NCBI GenBank assembly: GCA_963702705.1
Contig: CAVPDR010000006.1
Coordinates: forward strand, 1-64,000
Origin: VRUE01 sp963702705
GTDB lineage: Bacteria; Actinomycetota; Thermoleophilia; Solirubrobacterales; 70-9
Length of the DNA: 64,000 nt
Reading direction: 5' to 3'
Position numbers and translations under genes: made by a program. Position 1 is the first letter of the stretch. Each line of letters opens with the position of its first letter. The notes under the pieces were generated by a model. That model did not search any database. It saw only the letters and a program-made list of their open reading frames with translations, and was not told the origin of the DNA. Below, piece after piece: positions 56,089 through 63,923 of the stretch.

Positions 56089-57350
56089 CAGGCTCCCACC
56101 TCCGCCCGGATCGCGCCCGGGCCACTCTCGTTCTTACCGTCCTCCGCGGACTCGGCGCCGACCAGGATCGCGATCTTGCCGAGGTGCTTGTTTTCGTGCA
56201 GCAGCTGGTGCGCCTCGGCAACGCCGTCAAAGGGCATCGTCTGCCAGATCACGGGCCTGACCTTGCCCTCGGCCATCAGCTGGTTGGCCTTCATGCACTC
56301 GTAGGCGTTGGCGAAGTGCGAGCCGATGATCTGCTTCTGGCGCATCCACAGGTAGCGCACGTCGAAGTCGAGCTGGAAACCCGAGGTGGCGCCGCAGATG
56401 ACGACTTTGCCGAACGGCTTGACGACGAAGACAGAGGTCGGGAAGGTTGCCTGGCCGACGTGCTCGAAGACGATGTCGGGGGCGTCGCCCAGGATCTCCT
56501 TGACCCGCTTGGCGAAGCCCCTGGAGGCTTTGAAGCGCTCCTTGTCCGCGGCCTTGTCGGCCAGGTTCTCCGGCGTCCGCATCATCTCGCCGAACTCGGC
56601 CCGGTTGATGTAGTCGACCGCGCCGAGCTGCTTGATCAGCTCGCCCTTCTCCTCGGAGGAGACGACGCCGACCGCGTTGGCGCCCGCCGCCTTGCAGAGC
56701 TGCACGGCGAAGACGCCGAGACCGCCCGCCGCACCCCAGATCAGGACGTTGTGGCCGGGTTGAAGCTTGCACTGGTCGATCAGCATCCGGTAGGCGGTGA
56801 AATAGGTGAGCCCGTAGGCGCAGGAGTCGGCCCAGGAGAGGTTCTGGGGGCGGGGGAGGAGCTGCTGGGCCTGCACCTTGGTGAACTGGGCGAAGGAGCC
56901 CCAGGTCGTCTCGTAGCCCCAGATCCTCTGGCTCGGGGCGGCGAGCGGGTCGAGGCCGTGCACCTCGACGTCCTCGTATGAGGCCTGGTTGCAGTGGACG
57001 ACGACCTCGTCACCCGGCTTCCAGCGGGTGACGCCCTCGCCGACCTTCCAGACGATCCCCGAAGCATCGGAGCCGCCGATGTGGTGGCCGTACTCGGGGT
57101 GGTCGCCGTAGCCGAAGACCGAGACCGGCTTGCCCAGGGCCGCCCAGACGTTGTTGAAGTTGACCCCGGCCGCCATCACCCGGACGATCACCTCGAAGGC
57201 CCCTGGCTCGGGAACCTCGATCTGCTCCAGCTGGAATGCGTCCTTGGGCTCGCCCTCACGCTCTTGGCGTATCACCCATGCAGCCATCGTCTCCGGCAGC
57301 TCGCCGGGCTCGACGTCCAACTTCGCAAGTGCGCTCGTGTCAACGGCCAA
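56088..57350 (-). CDS. ccr: Crotonyl-CoA carboxylase/reductase
   Basis: 420 aa, TTG start with a strong GGAGGATC site (spacing 5). Medium-chain dehydrogenase/reductase fold with CCR-specific segments: VMAAGVNFNNVWAALGKPVSVF, HIGGSDASGIVWKVGEGVTRWKPGDEVVVHCNQ, SQRIWGYETTWGSFAQFTKVQAQQLLPRP, the NADPH motif WGAAGGLGVFAVQL, and FEHVGQATFPTSVFVVK, FDVRYLWMRQKQIIGSHFAN. It reduces and carboxylates crotonyl-CoA to (2S)-ethylmalonyl-CoA and is the signature enzyme of the ethylmalonyl-CoA pathway; the CO2-binding Asn, Phe and His are within these segments. Followed by a coupled ABM-like gene. Confidence 0.95.
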   Translation of the reverse strand: MAVDTSALAKLDVEPGELPETMAAWVIRQEREGEPKDAFQLEQIEVPEPGAFEVIVRVMAAGVNFNNVWAALGKPVSVFGYGDHPEYGHHIGGSDASGIVWKVGEGVTRWKPGDEVVVHCNQASYEDVEVHGLDPLAAPSQRIWGYETTWGSFAQFTKVQAQQLLPRPQNLSWADSCAYGLTYFTAYRMLIDQCKLQPGHNVLIWGAAGGLGVFAVQLCKAAGANAVGVVSSEEKGELIKQLGAVDYINRAEFGEMMRTPENLADKAADKERFKASRGFAKRVKEILGDAPDIVFEHVGQATFPTSVFVVKPFGKVVICGATSGFQLDFDVRYLWMRQKQIIGSHFANAYECMKANQLMAEGKVRPVIWQTMPFDGVAEAHQLLHENKHLGKIAILVGAESAEDGKNESGPGAIRAEVGA

Positions 57351-57418
57351 CTGGATCCTCCGCGGGGTCGTTTGCAGGCGGGCGGCAATCCTAGTTCAGA
57401 CGCAACCGCTGCCGCGCT

Positions 57419-58636
57419 TCAGGCGGCGTCGATCTCTGCCCGAGGCGGCAGCTCCACCGCCGTCTCGTCGGCGTCCTCAAGCTCTTTCAGCTCGGCGAGG
57501 ATCGGGCGCACGGCGCGATCCACCCGGCGCGGCTCCTCCAGCTCCTTGCCGGAGGCGGCGCCCATCTCCTCGATGCGCCGCAGCTGCGGCACGATTCGAC
57601 TCTCCCAGGAGCCGACCGCGTCGTCGAAGGATTTGGTCGCCGAGTTGAGCTGTCTCCCCGCCTTGGCGAAGTGCTCGACGAAGGACCCGGTGCGGCTGTG
57701 CAGCTCGCGCGCCGCCGAAGCGATCTCCTGGGCCTGCTCGGCGATGCGCTCCTGGCGCCAGCCCAGCTCGACCGTGCGCAGTAGGCCGACCAGCGTGGTC
57801 GGGGTCGCGACCAGGATCTTCTGCTCGAGCGCGTAGTCATAGAGCGAGGGCTCGGCCTCGAAGGCGGCGTGCAGTGCGGCCTCTGAGGGCATGAAGCAGA
57901 CGACGAAGTCGGGGGTCTCGCCGCTGTCGAACTGGTCCTGGTAGCGCTTCGAGGCGAGTTTGGTGATGTGGTCGCGTACCTGGCGGGCGTGGCGGATCAG
58001 CTCGCCCTTGCGGCTGGCGTCGTCCTCGGCCTCGAGCACCTCGAGGTAAGCGTCGAGCGGCACCTTGGAGTCGATTACGACGCGGCGACCGGCCGGCAGC
58101 ATCACCACGGCATCGGGCCGCAGGATTCCCTCGCCGTCATTGAAGGTCTGCTGCAGCTCGAAGTCGACGTGCTCGGTCATGCCGGCGATCTCGACGCAGC
58201 GCTTCAGCTGCACCTCGCCCCACTGGCCGCGGGTCTGCGGTTGGCGAAGCGCCTTGACCAGGGTGCCGGTCTGCGTGCCGAGGTCGCCGAGCCCGACCTT
58301 CATCTCGTCCAGCAGCGTCCGCACCGCACCGTCGGCACTACGGCGGTCGCGGCTCAGCGTCGAGACCTCCTTTTCGATTCGCTCGAGGTTCTTGCCGATC
58401 GGCTCGGTCAGCCGCCGGAACTCGGTCTCGCGCTTCTGCAGGGCCGCCTCCGCCGCCTGCGTGTCGAGTTTGCGCGACTCTTCATTGACCCGCAGCAGGT
58501 CGGCAACCGCCTTCGAGGTCGCCTCCTGGATTGCCGGGCCGTGATCAAGCGGCGCCTGCTCCTCGGGCCGGCGGGCGACGACGAAGACGAGTGCCGCGGC
58601 GAGCGCGAGCACGGCTATTGCCAGAACGATGGTCAC
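57419..58636 (-). CDS. rmuC: DNA recombination protein RmuC
   Basis: 405 aa, GTG start. N-terminal transmembrane helix (IVLAIAVLALAAALVFVVA), a long coiled coil (about residues 50-120) and the RmuC nuclease-like domain with RGQWGEVQLKRCVEIAGM, LRPDAVVMLPAGRRVVIDSKVPLDAYLE and ILVATPTTLVGLLRTVELGWRQE. The PD-(D/E)xK-like pattern (D...DSK) is present. RmuC limits recombination at inverted repeats in E. coli, which is interesting here given the many long hairpins. Confidence 0.93.
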   Translation of the reverse strand: MTIVLAIAVLALAAALVFVVARRPEEQAPLDHGPAIQEATSKAVADLLRVNEESRKLDTQAAEAALQKRETEFRRLTEPIGKNLERIEKEVSTLSRDRRSADGAVRTLLDEMKVGLGDLGTQTGTLVKALRQPQTRGQWGEVQLKRCVEIAGMTEHVDFELQQTFNDGEGILRPDAVVMLPAGRRVVIDSKVPLDAYLEVLEAEDDASRKGELIRHARQVRDHITKLASKRYQDQFDSGETPDFVVCFMPSEAALHAAFEAEPSLYDYALEQKILVATPTTLVGLLRTVELGWRQERIAEQAQEIASAARELHSRTGSFVEHFAKAGRQLNSATKSFDDAVGSWESRIVPQLRRIEEMGAASGKELEEPRRVDRAVRPILAELKELEDADETAVELPPRAEIDAA

Positions 58637-58690
58637 CCGGCCGATGGTGACGTGCCGGGCAGACGGACCGGGGCGGCGGAAAAGCCGCTC

Positions 58691-59179
58691 TTAGGGCAGA
58701 AGCACGTCGTTCTGCGAGGAGCTGCGGTACGGGCCGACGGTGAAGGAAACCGGCTTGGCGCCCGCGATTCCGGCGGCCCGTACGGTGTAGGAGCCGGTCG
58801 GCAGCGAGGCCTGAAAGGTGCCGTTGCCGTTGGCCACGAGTGGGCCGGAAGTTGCATCCCGGGGCCCGTGCAGCCGCAGCTGTGCGTTGGCGTTGGTCAG
58901 GTTAGCGGCGACGAAGACGACGTCGAGCGGCGCGTTGGAGCGCACCGATGGCTGGCCCGCGTGCTGGTTCTGCGGGATCTGCTGGGTCGGTTCCGGCCCG
59001 AAGGCGATCCGCGGCGGCTGCACCGTGATCGCTCGCGGGGTGAGCGTGACGCTGACTCTGGTCGGCGGCTGCGGCCGCCCTTCGTTGGGGTGCTCCTGGG
59101 CGCCGCAGCCGGCGACGGCCAGCGCGATTGCACCGACGACGCAACCTGCAGCGAGCGCTCTGCCTCTCCCACGACCCAT
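58691..59179 (-). CDS. Lipoprotein of unknown function
   Basis: 162 aa, ATG start. Signal peptide with lipobox LAVAGC at about Cys25, a Pro/Gln-rich linker (GAQEHPNEGRPQPPTR), then a beta-sandwich (about residues 85-162) of the carboxypeptidase-regulatory or FixG type: LDVVFVAANLTNANAQLRLHG and GSYTVRAAGIAGAKPVSFTVGP. Exposed at the outer membrane face. Between rmuC and ygfZ, 11 bp after the latter ends. Confidence 0.82.
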   Translation of the reverse strand: MGRGRGRALAAGCVVGAIALAVAGCGAQEHPNEGRPQPPTRVSVTLTPRAITVQPPRIAFGPEPTQQIPQNQHAGQPSVRSNAPLDVVFVAANLTNANAQLRLHGPRDATSGPLVANGNGTFQASLPTGSYTVRAAGIAGAKPVSFTVGPYRSSSQNDVLLP

Positions 59180-59190
59180 CGCGGCGGAAT

Positions 59191-60144
59191 CTAACCGAAG
59201 GGCAAGTCGACTACTTCGCCCGTAACGCCATCTTCACCTACGGCGAGCTCGGCGCCCGGCTCGGCCTCGCGGCGCACGATCGCCAGCGCGATCGGTCCGT
59301 GGACGGGGGAGACGCAGCTGCCGCCGATCCTGCCGACCTCCTTTTCGCCGAGCACGAGGCCCTCGCCGGACCGCACGGGGGCGCTCAGCCGCAGGCCGCG
59401 CAGGTGCCGGTTCGGCTTGCCCCTGTAGTGCAGCCGGGCAACCGTCTCCTGGCCGATGTAGCAGCCCTTCTCAAAGTTGACCGCGGCGGCGACGATGCCG
59501 GCCTCGGCGGGCATCGTCACGGAGTCCATCTCGGCCCCGAAGCGGGGCGTTCCCGCCTCGACGCGGAGGATCTCCACTGCGTCCGGGCTGACCTCGACCG
59601 CGCCGGCCTCGGCCAGTGCATGGCGCAGGCGCTCCCGATCCTCGGCGGCTGCGATCAGGTCGATGCCAAGCGCGGTGCCGACCGCGAGGCACTCGATGCC
59701 GTCGACGGCGAACTCTTCGCTCACGTACTCCGGCAGCGGCGGCGAACCGGAGAGCTCGGCGCTGCGCGGGCCGATCAACGAGAGCAGCGCCCGCGCCTCG
59801 GTCACGTCCTCGACCGCGACCTCGCGGCCGACCTTGTACATCTCGAGGTGGCGACGAGCAGCCGGCAGCCCCTCGCCCTCGGTATCGACCCAGACCTCGT
59901 CCTCGCCCAAGCGCAGTACCCGCATATCGCTCTGCATATGGCCCTTGCGATCGAGCAAGGCCGCGTAGCAGCCCTCACCGACCTCGAGTGCCTCGATGTC
60001 ATTGGTCAGCTGCCCCTGCAGGTACTCCGCAGCTTCCGGCCCGGTGAGGAGCAGCTTGCCCCGCCCCGAGCGATCAAGCACCCCGCACTCTTCCCGCAAT
60101 TGCCGGTACTGAGCATCAAGCTCCACTGTCAAGGTTTCGGCCAT
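59191..60144 (-). CDS. ygfZ: Folate-binding protein YgfZ/GcvT-like (Fe-S cluster assembly)
   Basis: 317 aa, ATG start. GcvT-fold with the YgfZ signature NFEKGCYIGQETVARLHYRGK (catalytically important Cys in KGCYxGQE). GVLDRSGRGKLLLTGPEAAEYLQGQLTNDI is the conserved N-terminal part. It lacks the glycine-cleavage residues. The family supports the maturation or repair of certain [4Fe-4S] enzymes with tetrahydrofolate. Divergent from mntR across a 133-bp gap with a 21-bp-arm hairpin. Confidence 0.92.
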   Translation of the reverse strand: MAETLTVELDAQYRQLREECGVLDRSGRGKLLLTGPEAAEYLQGQLTNDIEALEVGEGCYAALLDRKGHMQSDMRVLRLGEDEVWVDTEGEGLPAARRHLEMYKVGREVAVEDVTEARALLSLIGPRSAELSGSPPLPEYVSEEFAVDGIECLAVGTALGIDLIAAAEDRERLRHALAEAGAVEVSPDAVEILRVEAGTPRFGAEMDSVTMPAEAGIVAAAVNFEKGCYIGQETVARLHYRGKPNRHLRGLRLSAPVRSGEGLVLGEKEVGRIGGSCVSPVHGPIALAIVRREAEPGAELAVGEDGVTGEVVDLPFG

Positions 60145-60171
60145 AGCTCGATTCTAGGAAGCGCTCGGAGC

Positions 60172-60238
60172 GGGCGACGGGGATGGCCCCGGACCAGCCT
60201 CCCAGGCTGTTGCTGGGCCGGGGCCATCCCCGTCGCCC
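60172..60238. repeat. Long inverted repeat between divergent ygfZ and mntR
   Basis: Perfect 21-bp arms 60172-60192 and 60218-60238 (GGGCGACGGGGATGGCCCCGG) with a 25-nt loop. It lies upstream of both genes, so it cannot be a simple terminator for either. Confidence 0.85.
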
Positions 60239-60251
60239 CCATCCCTGCTCT

Positions 60252-60267
60252 TTTAGATATGTCTAAA
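60252..60267. promoter_or_regulatory. Putative DtxR/MntR operator
   Basis: Perfect inverted repeat TTTAGA-TATG-TCTAAA 10 bp upstream of the mntR GTG, with a second TCTAAAC half-site at 60281 overlapping the start codon. Resembles manganese/iron regulator boxes; suggests autoregulation. Confidence 0.65.
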
Positions 60268-60277
60268 CTCTTTCGAC

Positions 60278-60709
60278 GTGTCTAAACTTTCCGAGACGAT
60301 CGAGGACTACGCGAAGGCGATCTACGCCCTCTCGCAGCAGCGCCAGGGCCCCGTGCTGAACGGCGAGGTGGCTGCCCGACTGGGCGTCACGCCGGCGACC
60401 GCCACCTCGATGCTGAAGAAGCTCGGCGAGATGGGGTTGGTCGACTACCTGCCCTACAAGGGCGTCACCCTGACGCCGGCGGGGGAGAAGGTCGCGCTTG
60501 AGGTGATCCGCCACCACCGCTTGATCGAGGCCTACCTCTCCGAGGCACTGGGGATGCCCGATGACCGCGTGCATGAGGAGGCCGAGGTGCTCGAGCACTA
60601 CATCTCCGAGGAGCTTGAGTTGTTGATCGCGGCCAAGCTGGGCGAGCCGAGCCACGACCCGCACGGCACGCCGATCCCTGGCCCCGACCTCGAACTGCCG
60701 GAGGGGTAG
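60278..60709 (+). CDS. mntR: DtxR/MntR-family metal-dependent regulator
   Basis: 143 aa, GTG start. Helix-turn-helix LNGEVAARLGVTPATATSMLKKLGEMGLVDYLPYKGVTLTPAGEKVA, then the dimerisation/metal domain with RHHRLIEAYLSEALGMP and EEAEVLEHYISEELELLIAAKLGEPSHDPHGTPIP, whose His, Glu and Asp residues form the MntR-type metal sites. No SH3-like C-terminal domain, so MntR size rather than DtxR. Six bases upstream of mntH, so regulator and transporter form an operon. Confidence 0.9.
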   Translation: MSKLSETIEDYAKAIYALSQQRQGPVLNGEVAARLGVTPATATSMLKKLGEMGLVDYLPYKGVTLTPAGEKVALEVIRHHRLIEAYLSEALGMPDDRVHEEAEVLEHYISEELELLIAAKLGEPSHDPHGTPIPGPDLELPEG

Positions 60710-60715
60710 GCAGGC

Positions 60716-62023
60716 ATGTTGGATGCTCCCGGCGGAGCTGGTGTCGAGGACGTTCTGCCCGGCGAGGCAGCGGTCGCCCTGGCGGCGCGGCGCTCGCTGG
60801 ATGGGGAGAGCCGGGGGCTGCGGCGCGTCTTGCCGTTCCTCGGCCCCGCCTTTGTAGCGGCCGTCGCCTACATCGACCCCGGCAACTTCGCCACCAACAT
60901 CGCCGGCGGCGCCAAGTTCGGCTATCTGCTGCTCTGGGTCGTCCTCGCCGCCAATCTGATCGCGATGGTCGTGCAGACGCAGTCGGCCAAGCTGGGAATC
61001 GCGACCGGCAAGAACCTCGCCGAGCTCTGCCGCGAGCGGTTCTCCCGGCGCACCTCGATCGGCCTCTGGCTGCAGGCCGAGCTGGTGGCGATGGCCTGCG
61101 ACATCGCCGAGGTCGTCGGCGCCGCGCTCGGGCTCAACCTGCTCTTCGGCATCCCGCTCTTTCCCGCCGGCATGATCGCCGGCGCCGGCGCCTTCGCGAT
61201 CCTCGCCCTGCAGCAGAAGGGCTTCCGCCGGCTCGAGGCCGGGATCACCGTCCTGGTCGGCGTCGTCGTCGCTTCCTTTGCCTTCGAGCTCTTCGACGCC
61301 GCCCCGAACGCCGGTGAAATCGGCCGCCACCTGATCGTGCCCGGCTTCGCCGGCACCGAGAGCATCCTGCTCGCCACCGGGATCATCGGCGCGACCGTTA
61401 TGCCGCACGTGATCTACCTGCACTCGGCGCTGACGCAGAAGCGGATCGTCGGTCACGACGACGGCGAGCGGCGCAAGATCCTCGGCTTCGAGCGGGTCGA
61501 CGTGGTGATCGCGCTCTCGCTCGCCGGCGCCGTCAACCTCTCGATGATGATCGTCGCCGCGGCGCTCTTCCACGGCAGCGGCCTGACCGGCGTCGACTCG
61601 ATCGACGGCGCCTTCGAAGGCTTCAAGTCGCTCGTCTCCGACCGCGCCGCGACCGTCTTCGGCATCGCCCTGCTCGCCTCCGGCTTCGCCTCCTCCTCGG
61701 TCGGGACGATGGCCGGGCAGGTCGTGATGCAGGGCTTCATCCGCCGCCGCATCCCGATCTTCGTCCGCCGCGCGATCACCCTGGCGCCGGCGTTGATCGT
61801 GTTGGCGATCGGCGTCGATCCGACCGACGCCCTGGTCGCCAGCCAGGTCGTCCTCTCCTTCGGCATCCCCTTCGCGCTGGTGCCGCTGCTGATGCTGGCG
61901 GCGAACAGGAAGGTGATGGGGGCCCTTGTCAACCCGCGCTGGCTGACCGGGGTCGCCGGGGTGCTGGCGGCGATGATCATCGCCTTGAACGTCTTCCTGC
62001 TGCAGCAGGTGTTCTTCGGTTAG
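60716..62023 (+). CDS. mntH: Manganese/divalent metal transporter (NRAMP family)
   Basis: 435 aa, ATG start 6 bp after mntR. Eleven or twelve transmembrane helices. Metal-binding TM1 motif DPGN (YIDPGNFATN) and TM6 MPH (ATVMPHVIYLHSALTQKR) are intact. It imports Mn(II), possibly Fe(II), with protons. Regulated by the upstream MntR. The gene ends before a 25-bp-arm inverted repeat shared with the convergent gene. Confidence 0.95.
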   Translation: MLDAPGGAGVEDVLPGEAAVALAARRSLDGESRGLRRVLPFLGPAFVAAVAYIDPGNFATNIAGGAKFGYLLLWVVLAANLIAMVVQTQSAKLGIATGKNLAELCRERFSRRTSIGLWLQAELVAMACDIAEVVGAALGLNLLFGIPLFPAGMIAGAGAFAILALQQKGFRRLEAGITVLVGVVVASFAFELFDAAPNAGEIGRHLIVPGFAGTESILLATGIIGATVMPHVIYLHSALTQKRIVGHDDGERRKILGFERVDVVIALSLAGAVNLSMMIVAAALFHGSGLTGVDSIDGAFEGFKSLVSDRAATVFGIALLASGFASSSVGTMAGQVVMQGFIRRRIPIFVRRAITLAPALIVLAIGVDPTDALVASQVVLSFGIPFALVPLLMLAANRKVMGALVNPRWLTGVAGVLAAMIIALNVFLLQQVFFG

Positions 62024-62029
62024 GCGTGG

Positions 62030-62135
62030 GGGCGAGTGGGAACCCGTCCGGCGGGGCTCCCCTCCGGGGGCGGCAGACGGGATGGGGAGGTCGGTGTGGG
62101 TCGCGAGTTCCCGCCGGACGGGGTCCCACTCGCCC
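62030..62135. repeat. Long inverted repeat between convergent genes
   Basis: 25-bp arms 62030-62054 and 62111-62135 (GGGCGAGTGGG...) with one mismatch, and a 56-nt loop that itself contains a CTCCCCTCCGGGGG stem. Lies 6 bp after mntH and 6 bp before the stop of the opposite gene. Confidence 0.82.
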
Positions 62136-62141
62136 GAGGCG

Positions 62142-62459
62142 TTAAGCGTCGAGAAGGCCTGCTGTGAGGGTCACCAGCTCTCGTGACATGCGGGAGCGAG
62201 GGACGACCACGTCGATTCCGGCTGCTTCGGCGCGTTGCTTGGTGGCGACATCTACGTGGGAGTAGAAGCCGAGGGTTGGGAGTCCCGTCGCGACCACGGC
62301 GTTGAGGTCGGCCGTGTCCAGGTCATAGACGATTGCGTCGGCTTCGAGGGGGTCGGGCAGGTTGGGCGTGACTGAGACCTCGTGGCCTGCTGCCTTCAGG
62401 CTCTCGCTGACGCGGCTCGCCAGCATCAGGTCGGAGACGATGGCGAGGATCTTTGCCAC
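62142..62459 (-). CDS. Small receiver-like hypothetical protein
   Basis: 105 aa from a GTG at 62457-62459 overlapping the previous stop by one base. The pattern AKILAIVSDLMLASRVSESLKAAGHEVSVTPN...DAIVYDLDTADLNAV resembles a stand-alone receiver or other flavodoxin-like fold, with Asp at the strand-3 end (VYDLDTAD). The conserved T/S and K of canonical receivers are not obvious (GFYSHV; VVVPRSRMSRE), so phosphorylation is doubtful. Confidence 0.75.
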   Translation of the reverse strand: MAKILAIVSDLMLASRVSESLKAAGHEVSVTPNLPDPLEADAIVYDLDTADLNAVVATGLPTLGFYSHVDVATKQRAEAAGIDVVVPRSRMSRELVTLTAGLLDA

Positions 62460-62821
62460 TAGAGCGAGCGGCGTTCGCGGAACTCCTCGCGAACGCTCTC
62501 GGGGCGGCCCCACATCTGCACGACCTCGGCCCGGCCCTCGCGCACCTCGCGCACGGCCATCTCGCCGCGGGTGCCGTCGGCATCGAGCTTCGCCAGCACG
62601 CCCTTGACCGTCTCAGGCGCGGCCGCGTGCCCGAAGCTGTGGGCAACGATCAGCCGCCAGTCCCAATCGGCCCGCGAGTAGGGCTGGGCATTGATCTGGC
62701 TCAAGGCGACAGCCGTATCCACATACCGGCTCTCGTCCTCAATCCGAAGATCAAGCTCGAGGTCCGTCCAATCGGGCGGCATCGAATCGAGCACCTGCTG
62801 GAAATCCTCGGCCAAGCTCAC
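62459..62821 (-). CDS. Conserved hypothetical protein
   Basis: 120 aa from a GTG at 62819-62821; the longer frame would read through the long hairpin at 62843-62959 and is rejected. Mainly alpha/beta: MSLAEDFQQVLDSMPPDWTDLELDLRIEDESRYVDTAVALSQINAQPYSR-type opening, WDWRLIVAHSFGHAAAP, then a coiled segment and an Arg-rich tail. No family recognised. Translationally coupled to the receiver-like gene. Confidence 0.78.
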   Translation of the reverse strand: MSLAEDFQQVLDSMPPDWTDLELDLRIEDESRYVDTAVALSQINAQPYSRADWDWRLIVAHSFGHAAAPETVKGVLAKLDADGTRGEMAVREVREGRAEVVQMWGRPESVREEFRERRSL

Positions 62822-62842
62822 GAGCGAAAGCGTATCTGGGAA

Positions 62843-62959
62843 GGGCGCGGGGGTGGCCTCGCCTGCGCGTGGCGTCCGTTTTTCGCACAGCCCACCTGGC
62901 GAGAGCCGGGACGCGCCAGGCGAAAAACCCAGCGCGCAGGCGAGGCCACCCCCGCGCCC
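62843..62959. repeat. Long inverted repeat with nested inner hairpins
   Basis: Perfect 27-bp arms 62843-62869 and 62933-62959 (GGGCGCGGGGGTGGCCTCGC...). The 63-nt interior has a second stem, GTTTTTCGC with GCGAAAAAC, and a third, CCTGGCG with CGCCAGG, giving a multi-tiered fold. It lies between the binding-protein gene end and the next gene start. Confidence 0.85.
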
Positions 62960-62966
62960 ACCCGGC

Positions 62967-63923
62967 CTAAGGTTCAGCAAACGCAGCTCCCACATCGAGC
63001 GGCCGTTCAAGCAACCCGTGCTTCAGGTCCCAGGCGGCCCATTCGCGCAGCACTCCGGTGTCGAACGGCAGCGGCCGCAGGTCCGGCAGCAGCACCCGCA
63101 GCTGCGCACTCTGGTCGGCTCGGTCGAGGCTCGGCACTTCGGCGAGGAGATCATCGAGTCCCTGCTTGGGGTTCTCGACCGTGAATTCGTAGCCGCGCCG
63201 CGTGGCCGCGACCATCGATTTGACCAGGTCGGGGTCGCGATCGAGGGTCTTTCGCGTCGTCGTCAGGATCAACTCGGGGTACGGCGGCGCGCCGTATTCG
63301 TCGACCTTGAAGATCCGTATCGGGACGCCCTGCTGGTGCAGCGCGACCCCCTCGGCGTTCCAGAATCCGGTCGCCGCATCGACCTTGCCGGCGGCAAGCG
63401 AGCCGATCGCGTTGAAGCCGATCGTCACCCGCTTGACCTCGGCCGGGTCGCCGCCGTCGGCGCTGACCTCGGAGTCGACCACGGCTTCGTCGGAGGGCAG
63501 GCCGGTCACCCCCACGGTGTGGCCTTCGAGTTCGCGCGGTCGCCTTACGCCGCTGGCCGAGCGGGCGAGCACGGCGGCGAGCGGGCGTTGCACCAGCGGC
63601 ATCACGCCGACCAGATCGAGCCCGCGCTCGCGGGCGATGCCGAGGTCGTGGATGTCGAGGATGGCGAAGTCGGTACGGCCCGCCTCCAGCAGCTTCGGCG
63701 CATCGGTCGATTCGCCCGGCTGGCGGATAGCGAGGTCAATCCCTTCATCGCCGTAGAAGCCCTGCCGCTTCGCCGCGTAGACGCCGGAATGGACTGCATT
63801 CGGCGTGAAGTCGAGCACCAGCGTCGCGCCGAAAGGCGCGCCCGGTTCAGCGCCGCTCCCGCCGCAACCGGCGGCGCCGGTGAGCAGCAGGGCGGCCGCC
63901 AGCAGCGCGGCAACCAACTTCAT
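62967..63923 (-). CDS. ABC transporter substrate-binding lipoprotein (NMT1/THI5-like)
   Basis: 318 aa, ATG start. Signal peptide with lipobox TGAAGC and Gly-rich linker. Two-lobed periplasmic binding fold of the NMT1/THI5 (ThiY/SsuA) family: LVLDFTPNAVHSGVYAAKRQGFYGDEGIDLAIRQPGES, ILDIHDLGIARERG, and VGVTGLPSDEAVVDSEVSADG. Members bind thiamine precursors, pyrimidines or alkanesulphonates. No permease or ATPase gene is within the window; those may lie beyond its right edge, upstream of this gene. Confidence 0.88.
   Translation of the reverse strand: MKLVAALLAAALLLTGAAGCGGSGAEPGAPFGATLVLDFTPNAVHSGVYAAKRQGFYGDEGIDLAIRQPGESTDAPKLLEAGRTDFAILDIHDLGIARERGLDLVGVMPLVQRPLAAVLARSASGVRRPRELEGHTVGVTGLPSDEAVVDSEVSADGGDPAEVKRVTIGFNAIGSLAAGKVDAATGFWNAEGVALHQQGVPIRIFKVDEYGAPPYPELILTTTRKTLDRDPDLVKSMVAATRRGYEFTVENPKQGLDDLLAEVPSLDRADQSAQLRVLLPDLRPLPFDTGVLREWAAWDLKHGLLERPLDVGAAFAEP

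Noticed and set aside
62822..63010. Longer N-terminus of the 120-aa conserved hypothetical
   Set aside because: It would translate the long hairpin 62843-62959 and overlap the binding-protein gene; a GTG at 62821 gives a normal start.
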